From Pseudomonas sp. stari2 (GTDB lineage: Bacteria; Pseudomonadota; Gammaproteobacteria; Pseudomonadales; Pseudomonadaceae): a stretch of 64,000 bases of DNA. The stretch is from positions 1,545,501-1,609,500 of the forward strand of contig NZ_CP099760.1 of the NCBI RefSeq assembly GCF_040760005.1. The letters are read 5' to 3'. The position numbers and the translations under genes were made by a program. Below, one piece after another: positions 46,175 through 55,400 of this stretch. The first letter of the stretch is position 1; each line of letters begins with the position of its first letter. The notes under the pieces are model-generated. The model was not told the DNA's origin. It made no database searches and saw only the letters and a program-made list of their open reading frames with translations.

Positions 46175-46190
46175 CTGAAAATTTATCCAG
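46175..46190 (+). promoter_or_regulatory. LexA-like box of dinG
   Basis: CTGAAAATTTATCCAG fits CTG-N10-CAG with an AT-rich core, 22 bases before the dinG ATG. DinG is in the LexA regulon of E. coli. A TATGAT sequence at 46151 may be the -10. Confidence 0.65.
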
Positions 46191-46212
46191 CGTTTTTTGC
46201 GCCCGACACTCA

Positions 46213-48357
46213 ATGATCAGCACTGAACTCAAAACCACGATCCAGGGCGCCTACTCGCGTTTTCTAGAGGCCAAGAGCCTAAAGCCGCGTTACGGCCAGC
46301 GCCTGATGATCGCTGAAGTCGCCAAGGTCCTCGGGGATATCGACACCGACGACGAAGGCCGGCGCAGTGGCGACCCCGCGATTGTCGCGGTAGAAGCCGG
46401 CACCGGTACCGGCAAGACTGTGGCCTACAGCCTGGCCGCGATCCCGACCGCCAAACTGGCCGGCAAACGCCTGGTGATCGCCACCGCGACCGTCGCCCTG
46501 CAAGAGCAGATCGTCTACAAGGACTTGCCCGACCTGATGCGCAACAGCGGGCTGAACTTCAGCTTCGCCCTGGCCAAGGGCCGTGGCCGCTACATGTGCC
46601 TGTCCAAGCTCGACATGCTGTTGCAGGAAGGTCATGCACAGACCGCCACGGCGCAGCTGTTCGAAGAAGAAGGCTTCAAGATCGAGGTCGATGAGGCCAG
46701 TCAGAAGCTGTTTACCAGCATGATCGAAAAGCTCGCCGGCAATAAATGGGACGGTGACCGTGACAACTGGCCCAACGCATTGGAAGACGCCGATTGGGCA
46801 CGCCTGACCACCGATCACAGCCAGTGCACCAACCGTCATTGCCCGAACTTCGGCCAGTGCGCCTTCTACAAGGCCCGCGAAGGCATGGGCAAGGTCGACG
46901 TGATCGTCACCAACCACGACATGGTGCTGGCCGACCTGGCGCTGGGCGGCGGGGCGGTGCTGCCCGATCCGCGCGACACCATTTACGTGTTCGACGAAGG
47001 CCATCACCTACCGGACAAGGCCATCGGCCACTTCGCCCACTACACGCGCCTGCGCTCAACTGCTGACTGGCTGGAAACCACCGCCAAGAATCTCACCAAA
47101 CTGCTGGCCCAGCATCCGCTGCCGGGCGACCTCGGCAAGCTGATCGAGCAAGTGCCGGAGCTGGCGCGGGAGATCAAGACCCAGCAGCAGTTCATGTTCA
47201 CCGCCTGCGAACAGATCGCCGATTTCAAGCCCGGCGAAGATGTCGAAGGCCGCGAGCGCCCGCGTCATCGCTTCGTTGGCGGGGTAATTCCCGAGCACAT
47301 GCGCGAGATGGGCATCGAGCTGAAAAAAGGCTACTCACGTCTCAACGACCTGTTTACCCGTCTGACCGATCTGCTCAAGGAAGGCATGGACGGCGAGGTC
47401 AACATCGGCATCGCCAGCAACCAGGCCGAAGAATGGTATCCACTGTTCGGCAGCCTGTTGTCCCGTGCGTCCGGCAACTGGGAGCTGTGGACCGCGTTCA
47501 CCGCCGAAGACCCGGAAGACAGCCCGCCGATGGCCCGCTGGCTGACCCTGGCCGAAAGCGGTTCGCTGTTCGACATCGAGGTCAACGCCAGCCCGATCCT
47601 CGCCGCCGAAACCCTGCGCCGCAGTCTGTGGAACGTGGCCTATGGCTGTCTGGTGACCTCGGCGACGTTGACCGCGCTCGGTACGTTCGATCGTTTCCGC
47701 ATGCGTGCCGGCCTGCCGAAAAAAGCCGTCACAGCCGTGGTGCCGAGCCCGTTCCATCACGCCGATGCCGGTGTGTTGCGGGTGCCGGATCTGAAAGCCG
47801 ATCCGCGTGATGCCGCCGCCCACACTGCCGCGATCATCCGCGATTTGCCGGAGCTGGTCGAAGGCTCGCGAGGCAGTCTGGTGCTGTTCTCATCGCGCAA
47901 ACAGATGCAGGATGTGTTCGACGGTCTCGACCGCGACTGGCGCAAGCAAGTGTTCATTCAAGGCAACCTGTCGAAACAGGAAACCCTGAACAAACACAAG
48001 GCGCGGGTCGATGGTGGTGATTCCAGCGTTCTGTTCGGTCTGGCCAGTTTCGCCGAAGGGGTGGACTTGCCGGGGGCCTATTGCGAGCACGTGGTGATCG
48101 CCAAGATTCCGTTCTCGGTGCCGGACGATCCGGTCGAAGCCGCATTGTCGGAATGGATCGAAGCCCGGGGCGGCAATCCGTTCATGGAAATTTCGGTGCC
48201 CGATGCCTCGCTGAAGCTGGTTCAGGCCTGTGGCCGTCTGCTGCGTACCGAAGAAGACCGCGGCACCATCACCTTGCTGGACCGGCGGCTGGTCACCCAG
48301 CGCTACGGCAAGGCGATCCTCAATGCGTTGCCTCCTTTCCGTCGTGAAATATCCTGA
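46213..48357 (+). CDS. dinG: ATP-dependent DNA helicase DinG
   Basis: A 714-residue XPD-like 5'-to-3' DNA helicase that resolves R-loops and G-quadruplexes. Walker A is EAGTGTGKT (about residues 61-69); the four 4Fe-4S cysteines are C129, C205, C210 and C216; the DEGHH box is at 261-265; motifs V and VI are FAEGVDLPG and QACGRLLRT. Length is normal. A LexA-like box precedes it. Confidence 0.95.
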   Translation: MISTELKTTIQGAYSRFLEAKSLKPRYGQRLMIAEVAKVLGDIDTDDEGRRSGDPAIVAVEAGTGTGKTVAYSLAAIPTAKLAGKRLVIATATVALQEQIVYKDLPDLMRNSGLNFSFALAKGRGRYMCLSKLDMLLQEGHAQTATAQLFEEEGFKIEVDEASQKLFTSMIEKLAGNKWDGDRDNWPNALEDADWARLTTDHSQCTNRHCPNFGQCAFYKAREGMGKVDVIVTNHDMVLADLALGGGAVLPDPRDTIYVFDEGHHLPDKAIGHFAHYTRLRSTADWLETTAKNLTKLLAQHPLPGDLGKLIEQVPELAREIKTQQQFMFTACEQIADFKPGEDVEGRERPRHRFVGGVIPEHMREMGIELKKGYSRLNDLFTRLTDLLKEGMDGEVNIGIASNQAEEWYPLFGSLLSRASGNWELWTAFTAEDPEDSPPMARWLTLAESGSLFDIEVNASPILAAETLRRSLWNVAYGCLVTSATLTALGTFDRFRMRAGLPKKAVTAVVPSPFHHADAGVLRVPDLKADPRDAAAHTAAIIRDLPELVEGSRGSLVLFSSRKQMQDVFDGLDRDWRKQVFIQGNLSKQETLNKHKARVDGGDSSVLFGLASFAEGVDLPGAYCEHVVIAKIPFSVPDDPVEAALSEWIEARGGNPFMEISVPDASLKLVQACGRLLRTEEDRGTITLLDRRLVTQRYGKAILNALPPFRREIS

Positions 48358-48452
48358 GACATCGGTGGGCAGTTTTGCCCGCCGCGTTGTCTATCTCTAC
48401 GACATCGCTTTTCCATTGGCCATTGCTGGTCGTTAGGGAGAAATCCGTTCTC

Positions 48453-50810
48453 ATGATTCGTCGTTCGTTGCCTGCCTTTTTTGCCCTGGTTTTCGCTGCG
48501 CCTTTGCTGGCGGCACCTGCCGGGCAGCAGACCTTGTTCAACTTTGTCCGCCCCGCCGACGTGGTGAAAGTGGCGACCGAAAACGCCGACCTGCCACAAG
48601 CCAACGCCGAGCAGACCCCCGAGGGCGAAGTGTTGCGACGGGTGACTTTCAACCCGGTGGCGCGTCCGACCTTGCGCCTGACCCCGCAGACCGGTGCCTG
48701 GGATTGGTCGCAGTCCGGGATGATGAGCCTGCGCATCCAGAGTGCGATGAACTGGGCGGTGACCGTTTATGTACAGATCCAGAGCAACGACGGCAAGACC
48801 CTGGTCAGCCGCGTTGATCTGCCGGCCGGACCGGCGCAGACCTTGCTCGTGCCGTTGACCGCCACTTCGCCGCTGAGCCAGGGCATGAAGGCCGGACCAC
48901 TGATGCCGATGACCATCGACGGGCAGCGCATCCTGCTGGCCAGCAGCTCCGGTGAACTGGATCGCAGCCAGGTGGTATCCGTCAGCCTGTCGATGGACCA
49001 GCCGAAAGCCGCGCAAAGCCTGTTGCTGGAGCGCTTTGGCGTGCAGGACGAGGGCGAGGTGATCAAAGCCGCCTACGGCAATCTGGTGGATGCCTACGGT
49101 CAGTCGACCCGCAGCAAATGGCCGGAGAAAGTCGCCAATGATGAACAGCTGAAATCCGCCGCCGCCAGGGAACAGCAACAGCTGAAAACCTGGCTGGCCG
49201 AACGTGAGAAGTCGTCGCTGGACAAGTTCGGCGGCTTGAGCAAAGGCCCGACGTTCCAGGCCAGCGGCTTCTTCCGCACCGAAAAACTCGACGGTCGCTG
49301 GTATCTGGTGACGCCGGAGGGCCATCCGTTCTATTCGCTGGGCGTAAACACCGTCAGCCCCGAGGTCAACCAGACCTACGTGGCCGGGCGCGAGTACATG
49401 TTCGAGTCCCTGCCGAAACCCGACGAGCCACTGGCCCGTCACTTCGGCGAAGGCGACAACCGTGGTGGCAACGGGGCCGGTCAGGGCCGTGGCTACGGCA
49501 ACGGACGCTGGTACGACTTCTATGGCGCCAACCTGCAGCGCCTATACGGCGAGCCTTGTGCGACTCCGGCTGCGACCGAGAAAGCGCCTGCTGCGCCATG
49601 CAAGGCCGCCATCGACGAGCAGAAGTGGACCGTCCATACCCTCGACCGCCTGCAGGCCTGGGGCTTCAACACCGTCGGCAACTGGAGCGCACCGCAACTG
49701 GGCGACGCCGAGCGCGTGCCGTACACCTTGCCGCTATCGATCGTCGGCGATTACACCAGCATCAGCACCGGCAACGACTGGTGGGGCGGCATGCCTGACC
49801 CGTTCGATCCGCGTTTCGCCATGGCCACCGAGCGCGCTGTGGCGATTGCCGCCCGTGATCATCGCGACGATCCATGGCTGATCGGCTACTTCGCCGACAA
49901 CGAACTGGCCTGGGCCGGTCCCGGTGATGATCCGAAGTCGCGTTACGCACTGGCCTACGGCACCTTGAAAATGACCACCGATGTACCGGCCAAGCGTGCG
50001 TTCCTCAAGCAGTTGCGCGACAAGTACCGCAATCAGGCGGGGCTGTCGAAGGCCTGGGGTATCGATCTGCCGGCGTGGGAATTGATGGAAGACCCGGGGT
50101 TCGAGGCACCGCTGCCGAATCCGGAACACCCGGAAATCGAGGCTGACTTCAAATACTTCCAGAAGGTCTTCGCCGACACTTACTTCAAGACCATTTCCGA
50201 TTCGCTGAAATGGCACGCGCCGAACCAGTTGCTGCTGGGCGGTCGCTTCGCCATCAGCACCCCGGAAGCGGTGGCCTCCTGCGCGCAGTATTGCGACGTG
50301 CTGAGCTTCAACATGTACACCCTGAAACCGCAGGACGGTTATGACTTCGCCGCCCTGCGCAGCCTCGACAAACCGGTGCTGATCACCGAGTTCAACTTCG
50401 GTTCGACCGATCGCGGCCCGTTCTGGGGCGGCGTGACGCCGTTGAACAAGGAAGAGGATCGTGGCCCGGCCTACGCCAACTTCCTCAAGCAGGCGCTGAG
50501 CGAGCCGTCGATTGTCGGCGTGCACTGGTTCCAGTACCTCGACCAACCGGTGACCGGGCGTCTGCTCGATGGTGAAAACGGTCACTTCGGTCTGGTCGGT
50601 GTGACTGATCTGCCTTACCAGGGTTTCGTCGAAACCGTGCGCAAGAGCAATCTGGCGACGATCGATCAGCTTGGCAAAGAGGCCACGAAGGCTGCTGCGG
50701 CAGCGGACAAGGCCGGTCACGAAACCGAAGGTGGGCGCAAAGGCGAGGCCGGCAAAGGCCCGGGGCAGGGCGCCGGCCATACCGGCGGGCACTCCGGCAA
50801 CGGTCATTAA
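48453..50810 (+). CDS. secreted GH50-like glycoside hydrolase
   Basis: A 785-residue exported protein (signal peptide ends LLA near residue 20). An N-terminal beta-sandwich (to about 200) precedes a TIM-barrel part with GRWYLVTPEGHPFYSLGVN, a likely acid/base Glu in YFADNELAW (E484) and nucleophile Glu in PVLITEFNFG (E646). The pattern is like GH50 beta-agarases or GH42. Substrate in this organism is unknown. The tail after about 730 is Lys/Gly/His-rich and of low complexity. ATG 48453 is chosen for the signal peptide. Confidence 0.72.
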   Translation: MIRRSLPAFFALVFAAPLLAAPAGQQTLFNFVRPADVVKVATENADLPQANAEQTPEGEVLRRVTFNPVARPTLRLTPQTGAWDWSQSGMMSLRIQSAMNWAVTVYVQIQSNDGKTLVSRVDLPAGPAQTLLVPLTATSPLSQGMKAGPLMPMTIDGQRILLASSSGELDRSQVVSVSLSMDQPKAAQSLLLERFGVQDEGEVIKAAYGNLVDAYGQSTRSKWPEKVANDEQLKSAAAREQQQLKTWLAEREKSSLDKFGGLSKGPTFQASGFFRTEKLDGRWYLVTPEGHPFYSLGVNTVSPEVNQTYVAGREYMFESLPKPDEPLARHFGEGDNRGGNGAGQGRGYGNGRWYDFYGANLQRLYGEPCATPAATEKAPAAPCKAAIDEQKWTVHTLDRLQAWGFNTVGNWSAPQLGDAERVPYTLPLSIVGDYTSISTGNDWWGGMPDPFDPRFAMATERAVAIAARDHRDDPWLIGYFADNELAWAGPGDDPKSRYALAYGTLKMTTDVPAKRAFLKQLRDKYRNQAGLSKAWGIDLPAWELMEDPGFEAPLPNPEHPEIEADFKYFQKVFADTYFKTISDSLKWHAPNQLLLGGRFAISTPEAVASCAQYCDVLSFNMYTLKPQDGYDFAALRSLDKPVLITEFNFGSTDRGPFWGGVTPLNKEEDRGPAYANFLKQALSEPSIVGVHWFQYLDQPVTGRLLDGENGHFGLVGVTDLPYQGFVETVRKSNLATIDQLGKEATKAAAAADKAGHETEGGRKGEAGKGPGQGAGHTGGHSGNGH

Positions 50811-50904
50811 GGCAGGACCGCCCGGCCCGCCGCTGTTCCCAAAACCCTCAAGGGCTGGAACAATGCGGGCCACTTTGTAGAGCGTTTTCGCGGGGGAGTT
50901 GCGG

Positions 50905-52050
50905 GTGCAGATTCAGGGACATTACGAGCTTCAATTCGAAGCGGTGCGCGAAGCCTTCGCCGCACTGTTCGACGATCCCCAGGAACGTGGCGCCGCGTTG
51001 TGCATCCGGGTCGGCGGGGAAACCGTCCTCGACCTCTGGGCCGGCACCGCCGACAAGGACGGCAGCGAAGCCTGGCACAGCGATACCATCGCCAACCTGT
51101 TCTCCTGCACCAAGACCTTCACCGCCGTCACCGCACTGCAACTGGTGGCCGAAGGCAAGTTGCAACTCGATGCGCCGGTCGCCCGTTACTGGCCGGAGTT
51201 CGCTGCGGCCGGCAAGGAATCCGTCACTTTGCGCCAGTTGCTCTGCCATCAGGCCGGCCTGCCGGCCCTGCGCGAACTGTTGGCCCCCGAAGCTTTGTAT
51301 GACTGGCAAACCATGGTCGACGCCCTCGCGGCCGAAGCGCCGTGGTGGACGCCGGGCACCGGTCACGGTTATGCCGCGATCACCTACGGCTGGCTAGTCG
51401 GCGAGTTGCTGCGCCGGGCCGACGGTCGCGGGCCGGGTGAATCCATTGTGGCCCGAGTCGCCAAACCGCTGGGGCTGGATTTCCATGTCGGCCTGGCCGA
51501 CGAAGAGTTCTACCGCGTCGCGCATATAGCCCGTGGCAAAGGTAACGTCGGCGATGCTGCCGCCCAGCGCCTGCTGCAAGTGACCATGCGTGAACCCACC
51601 GCCATGACCACCCGAGCCTTCACCAATCCGCCGTCGGTGCTCACCAGCACCAACAAACCGGAATGGCGACGCATGCAGCAGCCGGCGGCCAACGGCCACG
51701 GCAATGCGCGCAGCCTGGCCGGGTTCTACGCCGGTCTGCTCGACGGCAGCCTGCTGGAAAGCGAAATGCTCGACGAGCTGACCCGCGAGCACAGCCTCGG
51801 CGAGGACAAGACCTTGCTGACCCGCACCCGGTTCGGTCTCGGTTGCATGCTTGATCAACCTGATGTTCCGAACGCCACCTACGGCCTCGGTCCACGGGCG
51901 TTCGGGCATCCGGGGGCGGGCGGTTCCATCGGTTTTGCTGATCCGGAGCACGATGTGGCCTTCGGATTTGTGACAAATACCCTGGGGCCGTACGTCTTGA
52001 TGGATCCGCGCGCGCAGAAGCTGGCGCGGGTACTTGCCACTTGTCTGTAA
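50905..52050 (+). CDS. EstB-like serine hydrolase
   Basis: A 381-residue member of the class C beta-lactamase/esterase family. The nucleophile motif SCTK (S67, K70) and the Tyr motif in YAAITYGWL are present, and GHPGAGGS is the third element. Such proteins are usually esterases rather than lactamases; no signal peptide is visible, so it is cytoplasmic. I chose GTG 50905 because GGGGGAG lies six bases before it; a TTG two codons earlier is less likely. Confidence 0.85.
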   Translation: MQIQGHYELQFEAVREAFAALFDDPQERGAALCIRVGGETVLDLWAGTADKDGSEAWHSDTIANLFSCTKTFTAVTALQLVAEGKLQLDAPVARYWPEFAAAGKESVTLRQLLCHQAGLPALRELLAPEALYDWQTMVDALAAEAPWWTPGTGHGYAAITYGWLVGELLRRADGRGPGESIVARVAKPLGLDFHVGLADEEFYRVAHIARGKGNVGDAAAQRLLQVTMREPTAMTTRAFTNPPSVLTSTNKPEWRRMQQPAANGHGNARSLAGFYAGLLDGSLLESEMLDELTREHSLGEDKTLLTRTRFGLGCMLDQPDVPNATYGLGPRAFGHPGAGGSIGFADPEHDVAFGFVTNTLGPYVLMDPRAQKLARVLATCL

Positions 52051-52163
52051 AACGTTATTGGAGGTTCCAGGGCCGGAACCTCAATCGGCTTTTCGATTCA
52101 AAGCGTCTGTTTATCCGGGCGAAAGTCCTCTGATTGTCCATTACTAATTTTTGTGGGTTTCCA

Positions 52164-53267
52164 ATGTCGTCCAAACAAACTCTCGCTCTGGCCCTGTGTT
52201 TCGCGATTACCGGTTGTGCACAGACTCCGAAGAATGACGCCGATGGCGGCAGCTGGTGGCCGTTCGGCTCCTCCGACAAGGTCGCGGCCAAGGAGCCGGC
52301 TCCGGCACCTGCACCCGCACCGGTGAAACCCGCCGCTACCGCCCCGGTCGCCAAGACCGAGAGCAGCAGCCACTGGTACTGGCCGTTCGGCTCCGACGAT
52401 TCGGCAGACAAGGCCAAGGCCGACGTGAAGCCCGAAGTCAAACCGCAAGCCGCGCCTGCCGTTGTCGCCAAGGCTGATGCCGATACCGGCAGCAAGTGGT
52501 GGTGGCCGTTCGGCGGCAAGTCTCAGGACACCGCCAAAGCCGTGCCGATGCCTGACCCGAAAGTGACCCAGGCCTGGCTCGACGACTACGAGCCACGCCT
52601 GCGTGACGCGATCAAGGGCAGCAACCTGCAATTCGAGCGCCGTGAAAACGTCCTCGTGGTGACCGCGCCGGTTGAAGGTTCGTTCAACCCGAAACGCCCG
52701 GCCATGCTGCTGCCGGTGACCCTGAGCCCGTTTACCAATATCGCCAAGATCCTCGAAGCCGACCCGAAAACCGCGGTCCTGGTACTGGGCCACAGCGACA
52801 ACGCCGGTGTCGCAGCAGACAACACCAAACTCAGCCAGGAACGTGCCCAGTCGGTGGCGGCAATCTTCCGCCTCAGCGGCTTGCAGCGTGATCGCCTGAT
52901 GCTGCGCGGCATGGGCGCCGATGCCCCGCGTGCGGCCAACGACAGCGTTGAAGGCCGTGCCCTGAACCGTCGCGTCGAACTGCTGGTAACCCCGCAGAAC
53001 ACCATGGTCGCGTTGCTGAGCAAGTACAACATGCCGGCACCGAAGCCGGTGACCATGGTCGCTGCCCAGGACGTCAAGCCAGTCGCCAAGCCTGTGACTC
53101 CGGCACCTGCCGCGAAGAAAGCCGCTGTCCCGGCCACCAAAAAGGCACCGGCCAAGAAGGCCGCAGCCAAGGCTCCAGCGAAGAAGGCCGCGGCGAAGAA
53201 AACCGCTCCAGCCAAAGCCGCTGCCAGCGACAAGAAAGTCGCGGCGACCGACGCGGCAAAACAGTGA
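52164..53267 (+). CDS. OmpA-family lipoprotein with WPFG repeats
   Basis: A 367-residue lipoprotein (ITGC, Cys about residue 18). After the lipidated end there are three WPFG units (WWPFGSSDK, WYWPFGSDD, WWWPFGGKS) separated by Ala/Pro/Lys-rich linkers. An OmpA peptidoglycan-binding domain follows (LGHSDNAGVAADN, LNRRVEL). The last 70 residues are an Ala/Lys tail of KKAPAKKAAAKA type, like histone-H1-like AlgP. The order of modules is unusual. I prefer the ATG at 52164; an upstream ATG at 52134 lacks a lipoprotein signal. Confidence 0.85.
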   Translation: MSSKQTLALALCFAITGCAQTPKNDADGGSWWPFGSSDKVAAKEPAPAPAPAPVKPAATAPVAKTESSSHWYWPFGSDDSADKAKADVKPEVKPQAAPAVVAKADADTGSKWWWPFGGKSQDTAKAVPMPDPKVTQAWLDDYEPRLRDAIKGSNLQFERRENVLVVTAPVEGSFNPKRPAMLLPVTLSPFTNIAKILEADPKTAVLVLGHSDNAGVAADNTKLSQERAQSVAAIFRLSGLQRDRLMLRGMGADAPRAANDSVEGRALNRRVELLVTPQNTMVALLSKYNMPAPKPVTMVAAQDVKPVAKPVTPAPAAKKAAVPATKKAPAKKAAAKAPAKKAAAKKTAPAKAAASDKKVAATDAAKQ

Positions 53268-53291
53268 TCCGCTAACGAAAAGGAATGCGCC

Positions 53292-53939
53292 ATGACCCAG
53301 GCTCTGGCAGATATGCGTCGTGATTACACCCGGGATGGCCTGACCGAGGCGCAAGCCCCGGTCGAGCCTTTTGCGCTGTTCCACCAGTGGTTCGCCGACG
53401 CGGTGAAAACCGAACAGGCGCCGGTGGAGGCCAACGCCATGACCCTGGCCACGGTCGATGCGGACGGGCGTCCGCACTGCCGCATTCTGCTGCTCAAGGG
53501 CCTGGACGAGCAGGGCTTCACCTTCTTCACCAACTACGAAAGCGCCAAGGGCCAGCATCTGGCCGCGAATCCGTTCGCGGCCATGACGTTCTTCTGGCCG
53601 ACCCTGGAGCGTCAGGTGCGCATCGAAGGGCGAGTGGTGAAGGTCACGCCGCAAGAGTCCAACGCCTACTATCAAGTGCGTCCGCTGGGCAGCCGTCTGG
53701 GTGCGTGGGCGTCACCGCAGAGCCGGGTGATCAACGGCCGGGGTGAATTGGAAGATTTGCTCAAGGCTACCGAGCAACGTTTCACCGACACCCAGCCCGA
53801 CTGCCCGGAACACTGGGGCGGTTACCGTTTGCTGCCGGAGCGCATCGAGTTCTGGCAAGGTCGCGCCAGCCGCCTGCACGATCGCCTCAACTACCGTTTG
53901 CAGGGCGCCGACTGGATTCTTGAACGTCTGGCACCTTAA
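53292..53939 (+). CDS. pdxH: pyridoxamine 5'-phosphate oxidase PdxH
   Basis: A 215-residue FMN-dependent oxidase that makes pyridoxal 5'-phosphate from PNP or PMP. Family motifs [32 protein letters not shown] and the C-terminal [18 protein letters not shown] are present. Length is standard. It is 24 bases after the OmpA gene, with AAAAGGA before the ATG. Confidence 0.97.
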   Translation: MTQALADMRRDYTRDGLTEAQAPVEPFALFHQWFADAVKTEQAPVEANAMTLATVDADGRPHCRILLLKGLDEQGFTFFTNYESAKGQHLAANPFAAMTFFWPTLERQVRIEGRVVKVTPQESNAYYQVRPLGSRLGAWASPQSRVINGRGELEDLLKATEQRFTDTQPDCPEHWGGYRLLPERIEFWQGRASRLHDRLNYRLQGADWILERLAP

Positions 53940-53944
53940 GCAGT

Positions 53945-54181
53945 CTACCGAGCGGGATAGCCTGCCGCAGCGGCCTCAAGCCACTTCGGCAAGTCCCGAC
54001 GCCTGATCTTCTGTGATCGGGCTTGCGCCAGACGTTCGAGCATGTAGGCGCGTTTGCCTTCATCCTTGCCGGCCAGCGACAATGCCAGATCGCGGTCCAT
54101 CCAGCGTTTGATCCGCACGTACAACCACCAGTGGAAGTACAAACCGGCGACGGTTGTGACGACAATGATGAAGTAATCCAT
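53945..54181 (-). CDS. small single-pass membrane protein
   Basis: A 78-residue protein with one N-terminal helix (residues 4-22) and a basic cytoplasmic part (RIKRWMDRD, IRRRDLPKWL). It lies convergent to pdxH with five bases between. The position matches PA1050. Unknown function. Confidence 0.7.
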   Translation of the reverse strand: MDYFIIVVTTVAGLYFHWWLYVRIKRWMDRDLALSLAGKDEGKRAYMLERLAQARSQKIRRRDLPKWLEAAAAGYPAR

Positions 54182-54349
54182 GAAAATCCTTGGGGTCGGC
54201 GGCGCAAGCTCTGTATTTTGGCGCTACTGTTGGGTGAGTTCGTGGAGGCCCTGTACCGGGCCTGAATGAAACCAAATTTATCCGGGCGGCGCCGTGACAG
54301 GCGTCAAGCTGCGGAGTTTAATGAATACCTGTCCTTTGGAGTTGATCCT

Positions 54350-54814
54350 ATGCGTAAGTCTGTTCTGCTGGTTGCTTCCTTTTCCACGATGGCGATGTTG
54401 CTTACCGGCTGCCAATCGAGCCTGACCGGTGACTCCTACTCCCGTGACGAAGCGCGTCGCGTGCAGACGATTCGCATGGGCACCATCGAATCCCTGCGTC
54501 CGGTGAAAATCGAAGGCACCAAGACCCCGATCGGCGGCGCTGCCGGTGCAGTGGTCGGCGGTGTCGGCGGCAGCGCCATCGGCGGTGGTCGTGGCAGCAT
54601 CGTGGCAGCCGTTATCGGTGCCGTGGCCGGCGGCCTGATCGGTTCCGCTACCGAAGAAGGCCTGACCCGTACTCAAGGTGTTGAAATCACCGTGCGCGAA
54701 GACGACGGCAGCATGCGCGCCTATGTGCAGCAAGTGCAGGAGAACGAAGTGTTCCGCGTCGGCGAGCGCGTACGGATTTCGACCGTCGGCGGGACCAGCC
54801 GCGTTTCGCACTAA
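54350..54814 (+). CDS. SlyB-like glycine-zipper lipoprotein
   Basis: A 154-residue outer-membrane lipoprotein (MLLTGC, Cys about residue 21) of the SlyB/Pcp type. Its glycine-zipper stretch GGAAGAVVGGVGGSAIGGG and AVIGAVAGGLIGSA spans two helices; the C-terminal part has the small beta domain VQENEVFRVGERVRIST. SlyB forms rings around outer-membrane proteins under stress. The ATG at 54350 gives the lipoprotein signal. Confidence 0.88.
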   Translation: MRKSVLLVASFSTMAMLLTGCQSSLTGDSYSRDEARRVQTIRMGTIESLRPVKIEGTKTPIGGAAGAVVGGVGGSAIGGGRGSIVAAVIGAVAGGLIGSATEEGLTRTQGVEITVREDDGSMRAYVQQVQENEVFRVGERVRISTVGGTSRVSH

Positions 54815-54834
54815 GCGGGAACGAGCGGTAAAGG

Positions 54835-54869
54835 AAAACCCCGATCAGGTGACTGGTCGGGGTTTTTTG
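54835..54869. terminator. terminator SlyB-like/immunity
   Basis: Hairpin AAAACCCCGA.CAG / CTG.TCGGGGTTTTTT between convergent ends. It closes both the SlyB-like gene and the toxin-immunity operon. Confidence 0.88.
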
Positions 54870-54877
54870 TTTGGCGT

Positions 54878-55132
54878 TTACCAGTGATCGCAGTAGTCGA
54901 ACGAGACCTGGTAGTCATACAAAGCTAAATTGATGGCATGAGTGAAATGGGTTTGAAGAATATTTACCCAGTCGTTGGTAACGTTAAATCCGCCGTTATT
55001 TATGTTGTTTTCTATTGGTATGCCCAGCGCCTCGATCACGGAGCCATCGTCACCGAAGTCTTTCGAAAACTCTTCTCCGACGCCGAGATTAGTTTCTTTG
55101 TCATACCAATCGAGGCTGATTTTCAAACCCAC
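54878..55132 (-). CDS. cloacin/colicin E3-type immunity protein
   Basis: An 84-residue acidic protein. It matches the colicin E3/cloacin DF13 immunity family over its full length: start GLKISLDWYDKE, core EEFSKDFGDDGSVIEALGIP and the end VSFDYCDHW. Im3 is also 84 residues and binds the rRNase domain of colicin E3 in front of the active site. It starts at GTG with AGGAG six bases before. It is the third gene of the operon and should neutralise the toxin. Confidence 0.9.
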   Translation of the reverse strand: MGLKISLDWYDKETNLGVGEEFSKDFGDDGSVIEALGIPIENNINNGGFNVTNDWVNILQTHFTHAINLALYDYQVSFDYCDHW

Positions 55133-55169
55133 AAGTTTCTCCTAAAACGTCTCGCGACGTAGAGTGCTT

Positions 55170-55400
55170 TTATACATTGCATGTCAATTGGAAGTAGAAA
55201 TCCTGATTCACAATTGATCTACCTATAAGTTTTTCGATCGCTTGTATCTGTTGGGGGCTTAAATCGTAACCTTCCCAGCCGTGTTGCTCTTTTGTCCAAC
55301 CCATGATGGCTTTTATTTTCTCATCACATCCCGCTGGCAACTCAATCACGAAAGCCTGGAAGTCTGTTTTTTTGTCAAAAGCTTCTACTAAAAATCTCAA
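55170..55400 (-). CDS. DUF7683-type protein in toxin operon
   Basis: A 76-residue protein. Residues IELPAGCDEK, MGWTKEQHGWEGYDLSPQQI and FQLTCNV are like the short DUF7683 proteins seen near bacteriocin-like toxin genes. The start is TTG, within the toxin stop (TTGA); GGAG is nine bases upstream. It lies between toxin and immunity genes, so it could be a second immunity protein or a relic of an earlier one. Function inferred from position. Confidence 0.7.
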   Translation of the reverse strand: MRFLVEAFDKKTDFQAFVIELPAGCDEKIKAIMGWTKEQHGWEGYDLSPQQIQAIEKLIGRSIVNQDFYFQLTCNV

